Below are positions 46,109-58,055 of a stretch of 64,000 nucleotides of DNA, in pieces; within the stretch, counting starts at the first letter, position 1, and each line of letters starts with the position of its first letter. The notes under the pieces were generated by a model. The model was given only the letters and a program-made list of their open reading frames with translations, made no database searches and was not told the DNA's origin. The position numbers and the translations under genes are program-made. This DNA is from Gemmatimonadaceae bacterium (lineage in GTDB: Bacteria > Gemmatimonadota > Gemmatimonadetes > Gemmatimonadales > Gemmatimonadaceae). The stretch spans positions 248,001 through 312,000 of the forward strand of contig JADLCY010000014.1 of the NCBI GenBank assembly GCA_020846935.1, given 5' to 3'.

Positions 46109-47217
46109 CGGACCATTCCTGACGCCATCTCCGCCGTGCGCGCCGCAGCGCCGGGCTCCCCGAGCCGAGCGCGTACTTCGGCAAGTCCGGCAAGCATCGC
46201 GGCCCGTTCCTCCGAGCCGTGGTTCAGCAGCGGTTCGAGCACGGCCGCCATGCGCGCCGGCTGCATGGCGTCCTGCACGAACTCCGGCGCGACCTCACGA
46301 TCCGCCACCACGTTCACCAGGCCAATCCTCGGAATCTTCACGGCACGCCGGGCGATGGCGTAGGTCCACCCGCTGGTCCGGTAGGCCACGATCAGCGGAC
46401 ACCCGGCGACCGCAGCCTCGAGCGTCGTCGTTCCGCTCTTGCAGAGCGCCGCGTCGGCGGCGCGCAGCACGCTGAACGACGCGTTAGGCACCAGCGGATA
46501 CGGGCAACGCGACGCGTCCAGCGCCACCGTCGCGGCGACGGAGACCACCACGCGCAATCCTGGCTGCCGCGCCTCCATCAGGCGCGCGGTCTCGACGAAC
46601 GCGCCGAGATGTCGCGCGATCTCCTGCTGCCGACTGCCCGGGAACAGCGCGAGCAGCGGTGCATGGGGTGGGATGCCCAGCTGCGCACGCGCGGCTTCCC
46701 GCGACGGGAGATCACCGGCGCGATCGAGCAGCGGGTGACCGACGAACGTGGCATCGATCCCGTGCGCCAAAAGCAGCGGAGCCTCGAACGGCAGGATCGT
46801 GGCCGCGCGCGTGATGAGCTGAGCGAGGCGCGGCAGCCGACCAGCGCCCCACGCCCACACCTGCGGCGTGATGTAGTACAGCACCGGCACGTCATGCTGC
46901 CGCGCCGCCGCCGCCACCTTCATGTTGAAGCCCGGATAATCGATGGGAATGACCAGGCCCACCTTGCCGCTCGCGAGTCGAGCGTCGAGACGGCGCAGCA
47001 CGCGATAGTGGTGCGGGATGGTCCGCAGGACTTCCACGACGCCCATCACCGCCATGCGTTCGGCGTCTTCGATCAGCGTGACACCCGCTTCACGCATGTG
47101 GCGCCCGCCGATGCCGGCGAACGTGAGGTCGGGCCGCATTGCGCGCAGGGCGCGCACCAGCCCCGCCCCGTGCAGATCGCCGGAGGCCTCGCCGGCGATC
47201 ACCAGGACCTCACGCAC
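46105..47217 (-). CDS. lpxB: Lipid-A-disaccharide synthase
   Basis: 370 residues from GTG 47217, eight bases inside the end of the oxidoreductase gene. VLVIAGEASGDLHGAGLVRAL at the start, VLYYITPQVWAWGAGR and LFPGSRQQEIARHL are LpxB signatures (GT19). It condenses UDP-2,3-diacylglucosamine with lipid X at the inner-membrane surface. The enzyme that makes lipid X from the UDP form is not encoded in this cluster. Confidence 0.95.
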   Translation of the reverse strand: MREVLVIAGEASGDLHGAGLVRALRAMRPDLTFAGIGGRHMREAGVTLIEDAERMAVMGVVEVLRTIPHHYRVLRRLDARLASGKVGLVIPIDYPGFNMKVAAAARQHDVPVLYYITPQVWAWGAGRLPRLAQLITRAATILPFEAPLLLAHGIDATFVGHPLLDRAGDLPSREAARAQLGIPPHAPLLALFPGSRQQEIARHLGAFVETARLMEARQPGLRVVVSVAATVALDASRCPYPLVPNASFSVLRAADAALCKSGTTTLEAAVAGCPLIVAYRTSGWTYAIARRAVKIPRIGLVNVVADREVAPEFVQDAMQPARMAAVLEPLLNHGSEERAAMLAGLAEVRARLGEPGAAARTAEMASGMVR

Positions 47218-48217
47218 GGGGCAGGACCATCCCCGCCACGAGGCTCGGCGTCGATCGCTCGATCGCCCCAACGATCCGCAGCGCGCAGGCGAGCGCGTCG
47301 CGACCGTCGCGGCCCGAGACCGTCACCGGCGCCTTGCCGCGCAGCGCGTCGGCGAAGCTCTGGAACTCGAGACGCAGCGGCTCTCCTTCGGGCGCAGTGA
47401 GCGGAATGCGCTCGACGAACGCCTCGAGGTTCTGCGGTGACCGGGCGAGCGCGGCGAGGTCGATCCCCTGGCGGATGCGATAGAACTCTCCGTCGCCCTG
47501 TGCCAGGTCGAGCGAGAGGTAGCCGGACTGCTGGAAGATGCGCAACTTGCGCGTGCGCTCGCGCGACACGCGGCTGGCCGTGATGTTCGCTACCGCTCCC
47601 GAGGCAAAGACGAGGCGTGCGTTGGCGATGTCGACGAACGGAGTGAGCACCGGGATACCCGCCGCCGCGACGTCCTGCACTTCGCTGCCCACCAGCGTCA
47701 GGATCAGGTCGATGTCGTGGATCATCAGGTCGAGCACCACGGCCACGTCGGACCCCCTGGGGTTGAACGGGGCCAGGCGATCGCTCTCGATGAACCGCGG
47801 GCGGTCGACAAAGGGCAACGCGGCGCGGATGGCCCGATTGAAGCGCTCGACGTGGCCGGTCTGGATGAGCGCACCATGACGTTCGGCGAGATGCAGCAGC
47901 TCGTCCGCTTCTTCGAGCGTCGTGGTGAGCGGCTTCTCGATGAGCAGGTGTCGCCCGCGCTCGAGCGCGAGCCGCGCCACGCGGTGATGGGCCGGCGTGG
48001 GCACCACGATCGAGAGCGCATCACACGCGTCGACGAGATCCTCCACACGATCCCACGCGCGCACCCCGAGTTCCTGCGAGACCTCGGCCGCTCGCTCGGG
48101 TCGCGTTTCGTGGAAGCCGACCAGTTCGAGTTCCGGGATCTCGCGCATGATGCGCACGTGATGGAATCCGAGCGCCCCGGCGCCGACCACGCCGACCCGC
48201 GGACGTGCGCCCGTCAG
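47210..48217 (-). CDS. Gfo/Idh/MocA oxidoreductase between lpxA and lpxB
   Basis: 335 residues if started at the CTG at 48215-48217, which overlaps the lpxA stop as CTGA. A GTG at 48190 would remove the first strand of the nucleotide-binding fold (RVGVVGAGALGFHHV). LIEKPLTTTLEEADELL is the usual EKP motif with its catalytic lysine; GHVERFNRAIRA follows. The place between lpxA and lpxB equals that of gnnA in Acidithiobacillus and Leptospira, where GnnA plus the transaminase GnnB make the diamino sugar for lipid A. No gnnB is seen here, so the substrate is open. Confidence 0.82.
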   Translation of the reverse strand: MTGARPRVGVVGAGALGFHHVRIMREIPELELVGFHETRPERAAEVSQELGVRAWDRVEDLVDACDALSIVVPTPAHHRVARLALERGRHLLIEKPLTTTLEEADELLHLAERHGALIQTGHVERFNRAIRAALPFVDRPRFIESDRLAPFNPRGSDVAVVLDLMIHDIDLILTLVGSEVQDVAAAGIPVLTPFVDIANARLVFASGAVANITASRVSRERTRKLRIFQQSGYLSLDLAQGDGEFYRIRQGIDLAALARSPQNLEAFVERIPLTAPEGEPLRLEFQSFADALRGKAPVTVSGRDGRDALACALRIVGAIERSTPSLVAGMVLPRA

Positions 48218-48990
48218 ATGACGGTCCCCCGCTCGGAGGCCTCCAGGAACGAAAGGAAATGCTCGATCTCGGGAATCTGCCGCAACTCCGTGCGCGCGCG
48301 CGTCATCGCCTGTGAGACGTTCAACTCCGAGCGGAAGAAGAGCCGATAGGCGCGCTTCAGCTCGCGCACCACGTCGTCGGGAAACCCGCTGCGCTGCAAG
48401 CCGACGCTGTTGAGTCCGTAGAGCTTCACCGGATTGCCCACCGCCTTGATGAACGGGGGCACGTCCTTGGCCACGCGCGAACAGCCGCCAATGAAGGCGT
48501 GGCGGCCGATCTTCGCGAACTGGTGCACCGCGACGAGTCCGGACAGGATCGCGCGATCCTCGATGGTCACGTGCCCGGCCAGCTGCGTCCCGTTGGAGAT
48601 CATCACACCGTCCCCGATGTGGCAGTCGTGCGCGAGATGCACGTACGACATGAGGAAGCACCCCTTTCCCACCCTCGTGGTGACGGAATGAGAGGTACCG
48701 CGGTTGATCGTCGTGTACTCGCGGATGCGCGTGCCGTCGCCGATCTCGACCCAGGTGTCTTCGCCCTTGAACTTGAGATCCTGCGGGTCGCCGCCGATGA
48801 TCGTTCCGCTCCCGACAATCACCTGCGTTCCGAGGCGCACGTTGCGCTCCAGCGTTGCCCGGGGCTCGATCACGCAACCGTCTCCGATGGTCACGTGGTC
48901 GCCGACGAGGGCAAACGCTCCGATGCGCACGTCGCTGCCGATCACGGCATTCGGCGAGATCACGGCCGTGGGGTGGATCTGTGCGGTCAT
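48214..48990 (-). CDS. lpxA: UDP-N-acetylglucosamine acyltransferase
   Basis: 258 residues from ATG 48990, ATGA overlap with lpxC-fabZ. A left-handed beta helix of hexapeptide repeats (HPTAVISPNAVIGSDVRIGA) contains the catalytic H121 (LAHDCHIG) and GGDPQDLKFKGE, identical in spirit to E. coli LpxA. GLNSVGLQRSGF precedes the helical C-terminus. It adds the first acyl chain in lipid A synthesis. Whether the sugar is GlcNAc or the 3-amino analogue cannot be decided here. Confidence 0.96.
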   Translation of the reverse strand: MTAQIHPTAVISPNAVIGSDVRIGAFALVGDHVTIGDGCVIEPRATLERNVRLGTQVIVGSGTIIGGDPQDLKFKGEDTWVEIGDGTRIREYTTINRGTSHSVTTRVGKGCFLMSYVHLAHDCHIGDGVMISNGTQLAGHVTIEDRAILSGLVAVHQFAKIGRHAFIGGCSRVAKDVPPFIKAVGNPVKLYGLNSVGLQRSGFPDDVVRELKRAYRLFFRSELNVSQAMTRARTELRQIPEIEHFLSFLEASERGTVI

Positions 48991-50261
48991 CGGTCGCGCA
49001 GCATGGCGGACATTTCTCCGACCTCGGTGACGACGGCCCCGTCCACCTTGGCCACGCCCTTCATCTTGCACAGCGAACCGCGGATCTGGAGCACCTCGAG
49101 TTCAAAGCGGATCTGATCTCCGGGGCGCACCGGCTTGCGCCACTTCACGCTCTCCATTGACGCGAAGTACACGACCTTGCTCTCGGGGTCCGGAATCGTG
49201 CCCATGAGCAGCATGCCGCCCACCTGTGCCATGGCCTCGACGATCAGGACCCCCGGCATGATCGGGTGCCCCGGAAAGTGGCCCTGAAAGAATGGCTCGT
49301 TGATGGTGACGTTCTTGATGCCCACCACGCGCTTCCCTTCTTCGTACTCGATCACGCGATCGACGAGCAGAAAGGGGTAGCGATGCGGCAGCACGTTCAT
49401 GATCTCCTCGATCCCTATCACCGGCGTCTCCTTCGTCGCGCGTTGGATGAGCGTCCGGACAAAGCGGACGGTGCCGCTGTGGCTCGGTCGGTGGGCCATG
49501 ATACGGCCCTTGATGCGGGCGCCGGCGAGCGCGAGGTCGCCGACGCAGTCCAGCGCCTTGTGCCGCACGAACTCGTCGGGCCATCGCAGCGCATTGTTGA
49601 CCACCCCATCCGGCCCCAGTACGATCGCATTGTCCGTGGATCCGCCCCGGATGAGCCCTTTGGCACGGAGCGACTCGACTTCGTCCACGAAGCCGAATGT
49701 CCGGGCGTCCGCGAGCTGGCGGCCGAACTCATCCGGGGTCACACGCCACGCGCCCCGCTGGCGTCCAACGAGGGGATGCGCAAACTCGATACTGACCTCG
49801 AGCTGGAGATCCGCCGCCGGGTGCGCCTCGTACCACGACTCTCCCTCGACCATCCGAAAGGGCTCGCGAACCGCCAGCGTGACCGGCACACCGCCGTTGC
49901 TGGTCACGCCGGCGTCCTGCAAGGCCCGAAGGAACGGGCCAGCACTGCCATCCATGATCGGCGGCTCGGGCCCATCCATGGCGATCACCAGGTCGTCGAG
50001 CTGAGTGGCGGCCACGGCCGCCAGCACGTGCTCGACGGTGTGGAGCGCGGCATCGCCTTCGCCGAGCTGGGTGCGCCGTTCCGTCTCCACCGCCACGGAA
50101 GCGAGCGCCGGGATCGGTGCGCTTCCGGGCCGATCGGCACGCACGAACCGCACACCGGTGCCACACGCGGCCGGTCGGAACGTAAGCCGACACGGCTCGC
50201 CCATGTGAAGACCCACCCCTTCCAGCGCGACTTCGCGCGCGATCGTGCGCCGACCGCTCAC
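48987..50261 (-). CDS. lpxC-fabZ: Bifunctional LpxC deacetylase / FabZ dehydratase fusion
   Basis: 424 residues from GTG 50261, GTGA overlap with lpxD. The LpxC part (1-275) has zinc ligands H78 (HTVEHV), H234 and D238 (HKALD), and H261 in SHSG. The FabZ part (about 280-424) has the catalytic H328 (GHFPGHP) and E342 (VEAMAQ). LpxC performs the committed step of lipid A synthesis and FabZ dehydrates 3-hydroxyacyl-ACP in fatty acid synthesis; both draw on the same 3-hydroxyacyl-ACP pool. Such fusions are known in Bacteroidota and relatives. Confidence 0.96.
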   Translation of the reverse strand: MSGRRTIAREVALEGVGLHMGEPCRLTFRPAACGTGVRFVRADRPGSAPIPALASVAVETERRTQLGEGDAALHTVEHVLAAVAATQLDDLVIAMDGPEPPIMDGSAGPFLRALQDAGVTSNGGVPVTLAVREPFRMVEGESWYEAHPAADLQLEVSIEFAHPLVGRQRGAWRVTPDEFGRQLADARTFGFVDEVESLRAKGLIRGGSTDNAIVLGPDGVVNNALRWPDEFVRHKALDCVGDLALAGARIKGRIMAHRPSHSGTVRFVRTLIQRATKETPVIGIEEIMNVLPHRYPFLLVDRVIEYEEGKRVVGIKNVTINEPFFQGHFPGHPIMPGVLIVEAMAQVGGMLLMGTIPDPESKVVYFASMESVKWRKPVRPGDQIRFELEVLQIRGSLCKMKGVAKVDGAVVTEVGEMSAMLRDR

Positions 50262-51328
50262 GGATCGTCTCCGAGCAGCTTCTCGATTCGGCGGATCATG
50301 CCGGAAAGCTTGAACAGGGCGGCGTGCGACCGCAACGCTTCGCGATGCGGACGCGCTGGGTAACCCGACCACGTCTCTCCTGCGGGAACGTCGCCGAACA
50401 CTCCTGCTTGCGCCGCCACGCGCGCGCCGTCGCCGATGGTGAGGTGCCCCCCGATCCCGGCCTGTCCCGCCACCACGCATCCATCCCCCACGCGGCTCGA
50501 TCCCGAAATGCCGGCCTGCGCCACCACGAGGCACAGGCGCCCGATCCTCACGTTGTGACCGATCTGCACGAGGTTATCGATCTTGGTTCCCTGCCCAATC
50601 ACCGTGTCGTCGATGGACCCGCGATCGATGGTCGTGTTGGCACCGATCTCCACGTCGGCCTCCAGCACGCAGCGACCCACATGCGGGATCTTCTGGTGGG
50701 CGCCGGACGCGAACACGTAGCCAAAGCCATCGCAGCCGAGGCGCGCGCCGGCGTGTACGATGACCCGCGCGCCTAACGACGTGCCACTGTACAGTGTGAC
50801 GTGCGGGTACAATTGCACGTCCTCGCCGAGCGTCACGCCCGGCCCCACGGCCACGAATGCCCCGACCCGTGCCCGGTCCCCGATCACGGCGCCCTCGCCG
50901 ATCACGACGTACGGGCCGATCTCCACGTCTTCACCGATCGACGCGCCCCGCCCGATTCGCACCGTCGCGTCGATCCCCGGTCGACGTGGCGCCGGCGCAT
51001 GAAAGTGCGGCAGCAGCGAAAGCAGCGCCTCCTGCGGACTGGCCACCACCACGCGGGCTCCCACGGGACCAGGCGTTTCGGCCAGGGCCGAACTCACGAG
51101 CACCACGCTCGCGCCGGTAGTTTCCAGAAATGGCGCGTACTTCGCTGCGCCGAGGAACGTCACGGTGCCGACCCGCGCCCGCTCGATCGGGGCCACCCCA
51201 CTGACCTCGAGGTCACCGTCGCCGCGCAACTCACCCCGCACCAGCTCCGCAATGCGTCGAGCGGTGAGAGATCGGCTCGCGACCGCTCCCCCACCGCTCC
51301 GGCCTTCCTGGGCCATCGCCCCGGTCAC
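50258..51328 (-). CDS. lpxD: UDP-3-O-acylglucosamine N-acyltransferase
   Basis: 356 residues from GTG 51328, GTGA overlap with ompH. The N-terminal uridine-binding domain (about 20-120) has [16 protein letters not shown]; a long hexapeptide-repeat beta helix follows, with [17 protein letters not shown] and [13 protein letters not shown], and a helical C-terminus. LpxD adds the second 3-hydroxyacyl chain to the glucosamine, after LpxC. Confidence 0.95.
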   Translation of the reverse strand: MTGAMAQEGRSGGGAVASRSLTARRIAELVRGELRGDGDLEVSGVAPIERARVGTVTFLGAAKYAPFLETTGASVVLVSSALAETPGPVGARVVVASPQEALLSLLPHFHAPAPRRPGIDATVRIGRGASIGEDVEIGPYVVIGEGAVIGDRARVGAFVAVGPGVTLGEDVQLYPHVTLYSGTSLGARVIVHAGARLGCDGFGYVFASGAHQKIPHVGRCVLEADVEIGANTTIDRGSIDDTVIGQGTKIDNLVQIGHNVRIGRLCLVVAQAGISGSSRVGDGCVVAGQAGIGGHLTIGDGARVAAQAGVFGDVPAGETWSGYPARPHREALRSHAALFKLSGMIRRIEKLLGDDP

Positions 51329-51924
51329 GGCTTCTTGGTCACCCCTGCCGGCTGCGCCTTGGCGCCAAGCGGAAGCTTCGCGGCCGAGTCGGCGCGCGCC
51401 GCCACCGGGATCGGCTTCAGTCGCCCGACCACCTTCTCCGTGAGGTCCAGGTTCTTGTCAGCCGCGACGATGACGCCGGTTGCCGCCACATCGAAAATGA
51501 AGGTGTACCCCTCCTCTTTCCGCAGATCCTCGAGCGTCTCGCGAATCTGCGCCATCACCGGCTGCGACAGTTCCTGCTGCCGGACCTGCATGGCGTTGTC
51601 CATCTCTTCTGCGCGCTTGGCGTAGTCGGCCTGGCGGTCGGTGATCTGCTTTTCACGGGTCGTGCGCTGGGCTTCGGTGAGTCCGGCACGGACCTTCTCG
51701 TAGGCATCGGCCAGTGCACGCAGCGAATCCTGCCACACCTTCACGCGTGCCTGCATGTCTGCCGACTCCTTCTCGAGGGCGGCCTGGGCCGCGATTGCCC
51801 CCGGAGCCCGCTGCACGATGATGCGGGAATCGACGAAGGCGAACTTCTGCTGGGCCGAGAGCGGCGCCGCGGAGAGCGACAGACCGGCGACGGCGATCAT
51901 GACGAACGAACGGGGAAGGAACAT
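51325..51924 (-). CDS. OmpH/Skp-family periplasmic chaperone
   Basis: 199 residues. A signal peptide ends near PLSAQQ (about residue 25). The central region is a long charged coiled coil ([39 protein letters not shown]) flanked by the beta strand segments [10 protein letters not shown] and TFIFDV of Skp. A Lys/Pro/Ala tail ends it. Skp holds unfolded outer-membrane proteins for the Bam complex. It lies 12 bases after bamA, the usual partner. Confidence 0.9.
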   Translation of the reverse strand: MFLPRSFVMIAVAGLSLSAAPLSAQQKFAFVDSRIIVQRAPGAIAAQAALEKESADMQARVKVWQDSLRALADAYEKVRAGLTEAQRTTREKQITDRQADYAKRAEEMDNAMQVRQQELSQPVMAQIRETLEDLRKEEGYTFIFDVAATGVIVAADKNLDLTEKVVGRLKPIPVAARADSAAKLPLGAKAQPAGVTKKP

Positions 51925-51936
51925 GGGGGCTCCGGT

Positions 51937-54363
51937 CTAGAACAGTTGTCCAAGTCTGAAATGCAGTTGCCACTTCGGCTTCTGACGCCCCTGTGCGTCG
52001 AGCCGGTCGAATCCATACGCATAGTCCAGCCCGAGCGGACCGAGCGGCGTCACGGTGGACGCGCTGATCCCCGCCCCACGGAACAACCGCGTCGGATCGA
52101 AGTCCCGCGGATGCCGCCACACGTTGCCGGCGTCGTAAAAGGCCGCCAGGTAGAGCGCCTGGTTGAGCCGCATACCGACTTCCGCCGTCGTGGTCATGAA
52201 CGCCTTGCCGAACGACTGGCGCGAGGCGTTGAAGGTCGTCGTCCCGGTGATGTACCCGTCCGGTGAAATCGAGAACTCATCGTAACCGCGCAAGCGCTCG
52301 CCGAACTGCACGCCGCCCAGCGCGAACTCCTGCGAGAAGAAGAAGGGGCCCGAGTTCCCGAAGAGCATACCCGACTTGGTCGACAGCCCGGCCACGAACT
52401 TGATCGGCTGCGAGCCCGGTCGTCCACCACCGATCTGACCCAGCGGCGCAAAGACCGACGCATCCGCCGTATAACGCTGGAACGTGGAGGAGCCGCCGAG
52501 GACACCGCCGTTGAAGTTGGCGCCCAGCGAGTACTGGGCCCCCGCGGTCGGGAACGGAAGGTCGATGCGCGTATCATGTGAGAGCTGCGCGCCGAGGGTC
52601 GATCGGAACGATCCATTGCCAAATTCGCCTCGCACGTTGCCCAGCAAACCGCCCGTGCCAAACTGCACGTTCTCGGCGCCATACGACAGGAAGAGCCGGG
52701 TCCAGCGGGAGCCGGGGAACGGCAGGCCGATCTGCAGGTTCGCGCCCGTTCGGAGCGAACGACCCAGGTCCGCCACGTAATAGCGCGCCTGGGACCGGTA
52801 GAGCGACACCGTCCCCGAGATGAACGACTGCTTGATGCGGGGGTCCGAATACGTCAGCTGGAAGTCGTTGATGTAGCGGCCGAACTGCCACTGGAGCGAG
52901 CCGCGCTTGCACGAACCGAAGAGATTGGGCTGGTCGAGTCCGATGAACCCGCCGACGCCCGTGCCCTGCCCCATCGAGGCGCCAAAGTTGATGTTGCCGG
53001 TGCGCTTCTCCTTCACGCGGAAGATGATGTCCACGTCGCCCTGCTCATTGGCCGTGCGCGTGTCAGGTGGCGGGATCGGCGTCTCGAAGAACCCGAGGTT
53101 GCCGAGGCTCTGGTAGCTCCGGATCAGCGCATCCTGGTTGAACACCTGACCCGGAAGAATGACGAGCTGGTCGCGAATGCAGGGTTCCTGCGTGTAGTCG
53201 TTGCCGAAGATCTCGACCCGATTCACGATCGCCGGCGTGCGCTCCTCGACCTCCCACCGCAGGTCCACGTATCGTGTCGAGTCGTCGCCGACGCGGCGTT
53301 CGACCACCGGGCGCACGTTGGCGTAGATGTATCCGTCGGTCGCATACGCGCTCTGGATGCGCCCCTTCGCCTCCTCCCATCGCGTCGCGTCGAACACCCC
53401 CTGTGGCGTGGGCTTGCGGCGGCGGATGAAATCGGTCACGCGCGACATGACCGGGCGCGTCTCGTCGGCAAACGGATAAAAGCGGTTGATGTCTTCGCTC
53501 GAAAAATGCTTGTTGCCGTTGATGATGAAGTCACCGACCTGGTAGCGCGGTCCCTCGTCGACCTGGATCTGGACGAGCGCCTTGCCGCGCTCGCGGTCGA
53601 TGATCAGCGTGTCCTTCTCGACGTGGAAGTCGATGAAGCCGCGACGGGCGTAAAGACCCGGCAACCGCTCGGAGAGGTCGCCCGCATACTTGTCATCGTC
53701 GAACTCGCCCTTGCGGAACCACCAGAACCCCTCGGGGCGGGTCTTGAGAGCGCCCACGATTTCCGCAGCTGAGAGGCTCCGGTTGCCCATGACCCGAATG
53801 CCGCTGATGGCGAGACGACGGCCCTCCTCCACACGGAAAGTCAGACGCACCGCGCCCTCACCCGCCGCGGCCGTATCGACCGCGACACGGGCCAGATAGT
53901 ACCCATTCCGCTCATAGAGGGAGTCGATCCGGGCGACCACCGTGGCCACGGCCGCGGGGTCGAGCGGCTTCTGGTAGATCAGGTCCACCCGATCCTTGAC
54001 GCTCCGGTTCGAGAGCCGGTCGACACCGACCACGTCCGCTTCGATCAGCATCGGGCGTTCCTTCACGTCGACGATCAGCACGGCCTTGTCGCGCGTATCG
54101 TCGAGGTCGCAGGACACCGCGACCTGCTCGAAGTTGCCGGACTCGTACAGCGCGCGGATCGAACGCTGCACGGACTTCGCGTTCAGCAGGGTTCCGGCGA
54201 CCAGGCCGGCATCGGCCAGCACCGTGAGCTCCGGCACCCGCCGGTTCCCGCGAACGGCGATGGAGTCCGGTGTGGCACACCGACCCTGGGCCGCAACATC
54301 CTGCGCCGCGACCTGGCAGACCGGGGCGACCAGGGAGAGGAAGGCAATGAGCCGTCGCAACAT
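51937..54363 (-). CDS. bamA: Outer-membrane protein assembly factor BamA
   Basis: 808 residues. After a signal peptide (about 1-20), five POTRA domains span to about residue 420 (IAVRGNRRVPELTVLADAGL, VEIFGNDYTQEPCIRDQLV), then a 16-strand barrel ending in the C-terminal Phe (LHFRLGQLF). The loop motif with RGY is seen as ERLRGYDEFS. BamA inserts outer-membrane proteins. It heads the ompH-lpxD-lpxC-lpxA-lpxB-lpxK run. Confidence 0.96.
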   Translation of the reverse strand: MLRRLIAFLSLVAPVCQVAAQDVAAQGRCATPDSIAVRGNRRVPELTVLADAGLVAGTLLNAKSVQRSIRALYESGNFEQVAVSCDLDDTRDKAVLIVDVKERPMLIEADVVGVDRLSNRSVKDRVDLIYQKPLDPAAVATVVARIDSLYERNGYYLARVAVDTAAAGEGAVRLTFRVEEGRRLAISGIRVMGNRSLSAAEIVGALKTRPEGFWWFRKGEFDDDKYAGDLSERLPGLYARRGFIDFHVEKDTLIIDRERGKALVQIQVDEGPRYQVGDFIINGNKHFSSEDINRFYPFADETRPVMSRVTDFIRRRKPTPQGVFDATRWEEAKGRIQSAYATDGYIYANVRPVVERRVGDDSTRYVDLRWEVEERTPAIVNRVEIFGNDYTQEPCIRDQLVILPGQVFNQDALIRSYQSLGNLGFFETPIPPPDTRTANEQGDVDIIFRVKEKRTGNINFGASMGQGTGVGGFIGLDQPNLFGSCKRGSLQWQFGRYINDFQLTYSDPRIKQSFISGTVSLYRSQARYYVADLGRSLRTGANLQIGLPFPGSRWTRLFLSYGAENVQFGTGGLLGNVRGEFGNGSFRSTLGAQLSHDTRIDLPFPTAGAQYSLGANFNGGVLGGSSTFQRYTADASVFAPLGQIGGGRPGSQPIKFVAGLSTKSGMLFGNSGPFFFSQEFALGGVQFGERLRGYDEFSISPDGYITGTTTFNASRQSFGKAFMTTTAEVGMRLNQALYLAAFYDAGNVWRHPRDFDPTRLFRGAGISASTVTPLGPLGLDYAYGFDRLDAQGRQKPKWQLHFRLGQLF

Positions 54364-54371
54364 AGCCAGAG

Positions 54372-54377
54372 AATATA
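54372..54377 (-). promoter_or_regulatory. Candidate -10 element just upstream of bamA
   Basis: TATATT on the - strand lies only eight bases before the bamA ATG, after a terminator-like hairpin. If used, the transcript would be leaderless or nearly so. The bases 17 further upstream (TGAACC) are a poor -35 box. Confidence 0.22.
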
Positions 54378-54386
54378 CACAAAGGG

Positions 54387-54417
54387 ATCGGCCGGGTTCA
54401 GTGAGAACCCGGCCGAT
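54387..54417 (-). terminator. Hairpin terminator between clpC and bamA
   Basis: A perfect 13-bp stem (54387-54399 with 54405-54417) around a five-base loop lies 28 bases past the clpC stop. On the - strand it is followed by CCCTTTG, a weak T tract. It marks the boundary between the clpC unit and the bamA-lpx unit. Confidence 0.6.
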
Positions 54418-54445
54418 TCTTTGACACCCGACGCCCCTCGCCGGC

Positions 54446-56947
<2,502 letters not shown>

Positions 56948-56975
56948 GAATCCCTCGATGCGATCCCGTCGCCCG

Positions 56976-58055
56976 TCAGGCGGTGGGGTCCGTCTCCGCG
57001 TCCAGCGCCTGGCGCACGTAGCGTGCGCGGGCGACGCTGGCTTCGCTCTCGGTGAGCGTGCGCCCCTCGGCGTACGAAAGGTGCGCGCTCTGGCAGAAGA
57101 TCAGGAGCTTGTTGAGCGTGTATACACTGAGCCCAGTGATCAGTTTCAGTCCAACGGCGAGGCGCACGCCACTGAGGTAGTTCATCGCCTCCTCGAACGA
57201 AAGGCTGCGCGCGAACCGCAACGTTCCGTACGCGCGCCACAACTTGTCCTCGATAATATACCCCGCATCCCGCCACAACACGCGCCGTGCCTCGTGCTCG
57301 CGCTGGATCACGTGTCGCACCACGCGCTGCAGGTGATCGACCAACTCATCCTCCGACCGACCCAACGTCGTCTGGTTGGAGATCTGGAAGAAGTTGCCCA
57401 CCACTTCACTGCCCTCGCCGTACAGTCCCCGGTACGTCAGGCCCATCGCCTGAAGCCCGGACAGCACCTTGCCGATCTCCTTCGTCAGCACGAGCCCCGG
57501 CAGGTGAATCAACACCGAGGCCCGCATGCCCGTCCCCGTGTTCGTTGGACACGCCGTCAGGAACCCGAACTCGTCGTGATACGCATACGGGACCCGCGCG
57601 CCAAGTTCCCGGTCCAGCTGCAGCGCAGCCGCTACGGTCTCGTGAGGCGCCAGGCCCGACCGCACGGCCTGCAGCCGCACGTGGTCCTCTTCGTTGATCA
57701 TCACGCCGAGTCCCTGGCTCACCACCACCGCCGCGCCGCCACGCACCCCGCCAGGCTCCAGCCCCGCCAGCTCCTTGCTCACCAGGTGACGCTCGTGCAG
57801 CAGGAGTCGATCGTTAGGCTCCAGTTCGTCGAGCCGCAGCAAGACCCCGTGTTTCAAGGACGCCACGTGCGGGTGTGCGTCACGGACGGCCTGCAAGACC
57901 CGCAGCCGCTCCCCCTCCCGTGACCGGCCGGAAAAGGCGATCCCTTCGAAGTTCCGGGCCAGCCGGATCCGCGTCGACAGCACCACGTCGGTGAACTCGC
58001 CGGAGCCCTCCAGCCAGCCGATCCCACCGTCAGGGATGAGCGACAGGTCCAGCAT
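56976..58055 (-). CDS. mcsB: Protein arginine kinase McsB
   Basis: 359 residues from ATG 58055, TGATG overlap with mcsA; the frame to 58334 is a shadow. It belongs to the phosphagen (guanidino) kinase family: VVLSTRIRLARNFEGIAF, NEEDHVRLQAV, ACPTNTGTGMRASVLIHLP and the flexible NFFQISNQTTLGRSEDEL. In Bacillus McsB phosphorylates arginines to target proteins to ClpC. All core motifs are kept, so activity is likely. A CCT-AAC pair near 57813 is part of the recurrent heptamer. Confidence 0.93.
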   Translation of the reverse strand: MLDLSLIPDGGIGWLEGSGEFTDVVLSTRIRLARNFEGIAFSGRSREGERLRVLQAVRDAHPHVASLKHGVLLRLDELEPNDRLLLHERHLVSKELAGLEPGGVRGGAAVVVSQGLGVMINEEDHVRLQAVRSGLAPHETVAAALQLDRELGARVPYAYHDEFGFLTACPTNTGTGMRASVLIHLPGLVLTKEIGKVLSGLQAMGLTYRGLYGEGSEVVGNFFQISNQTTLGRSEDELVDHLQRVVRHVIQREHEARRVLWRDAGYIIEDKLWRAYGTLRFARSLSFEEAMNYLSGVRLAVGLKLITGLSVYTLNKLLIFCQSAHLSYAEGRTLTESEASVARARYVRQALDAETDPTA

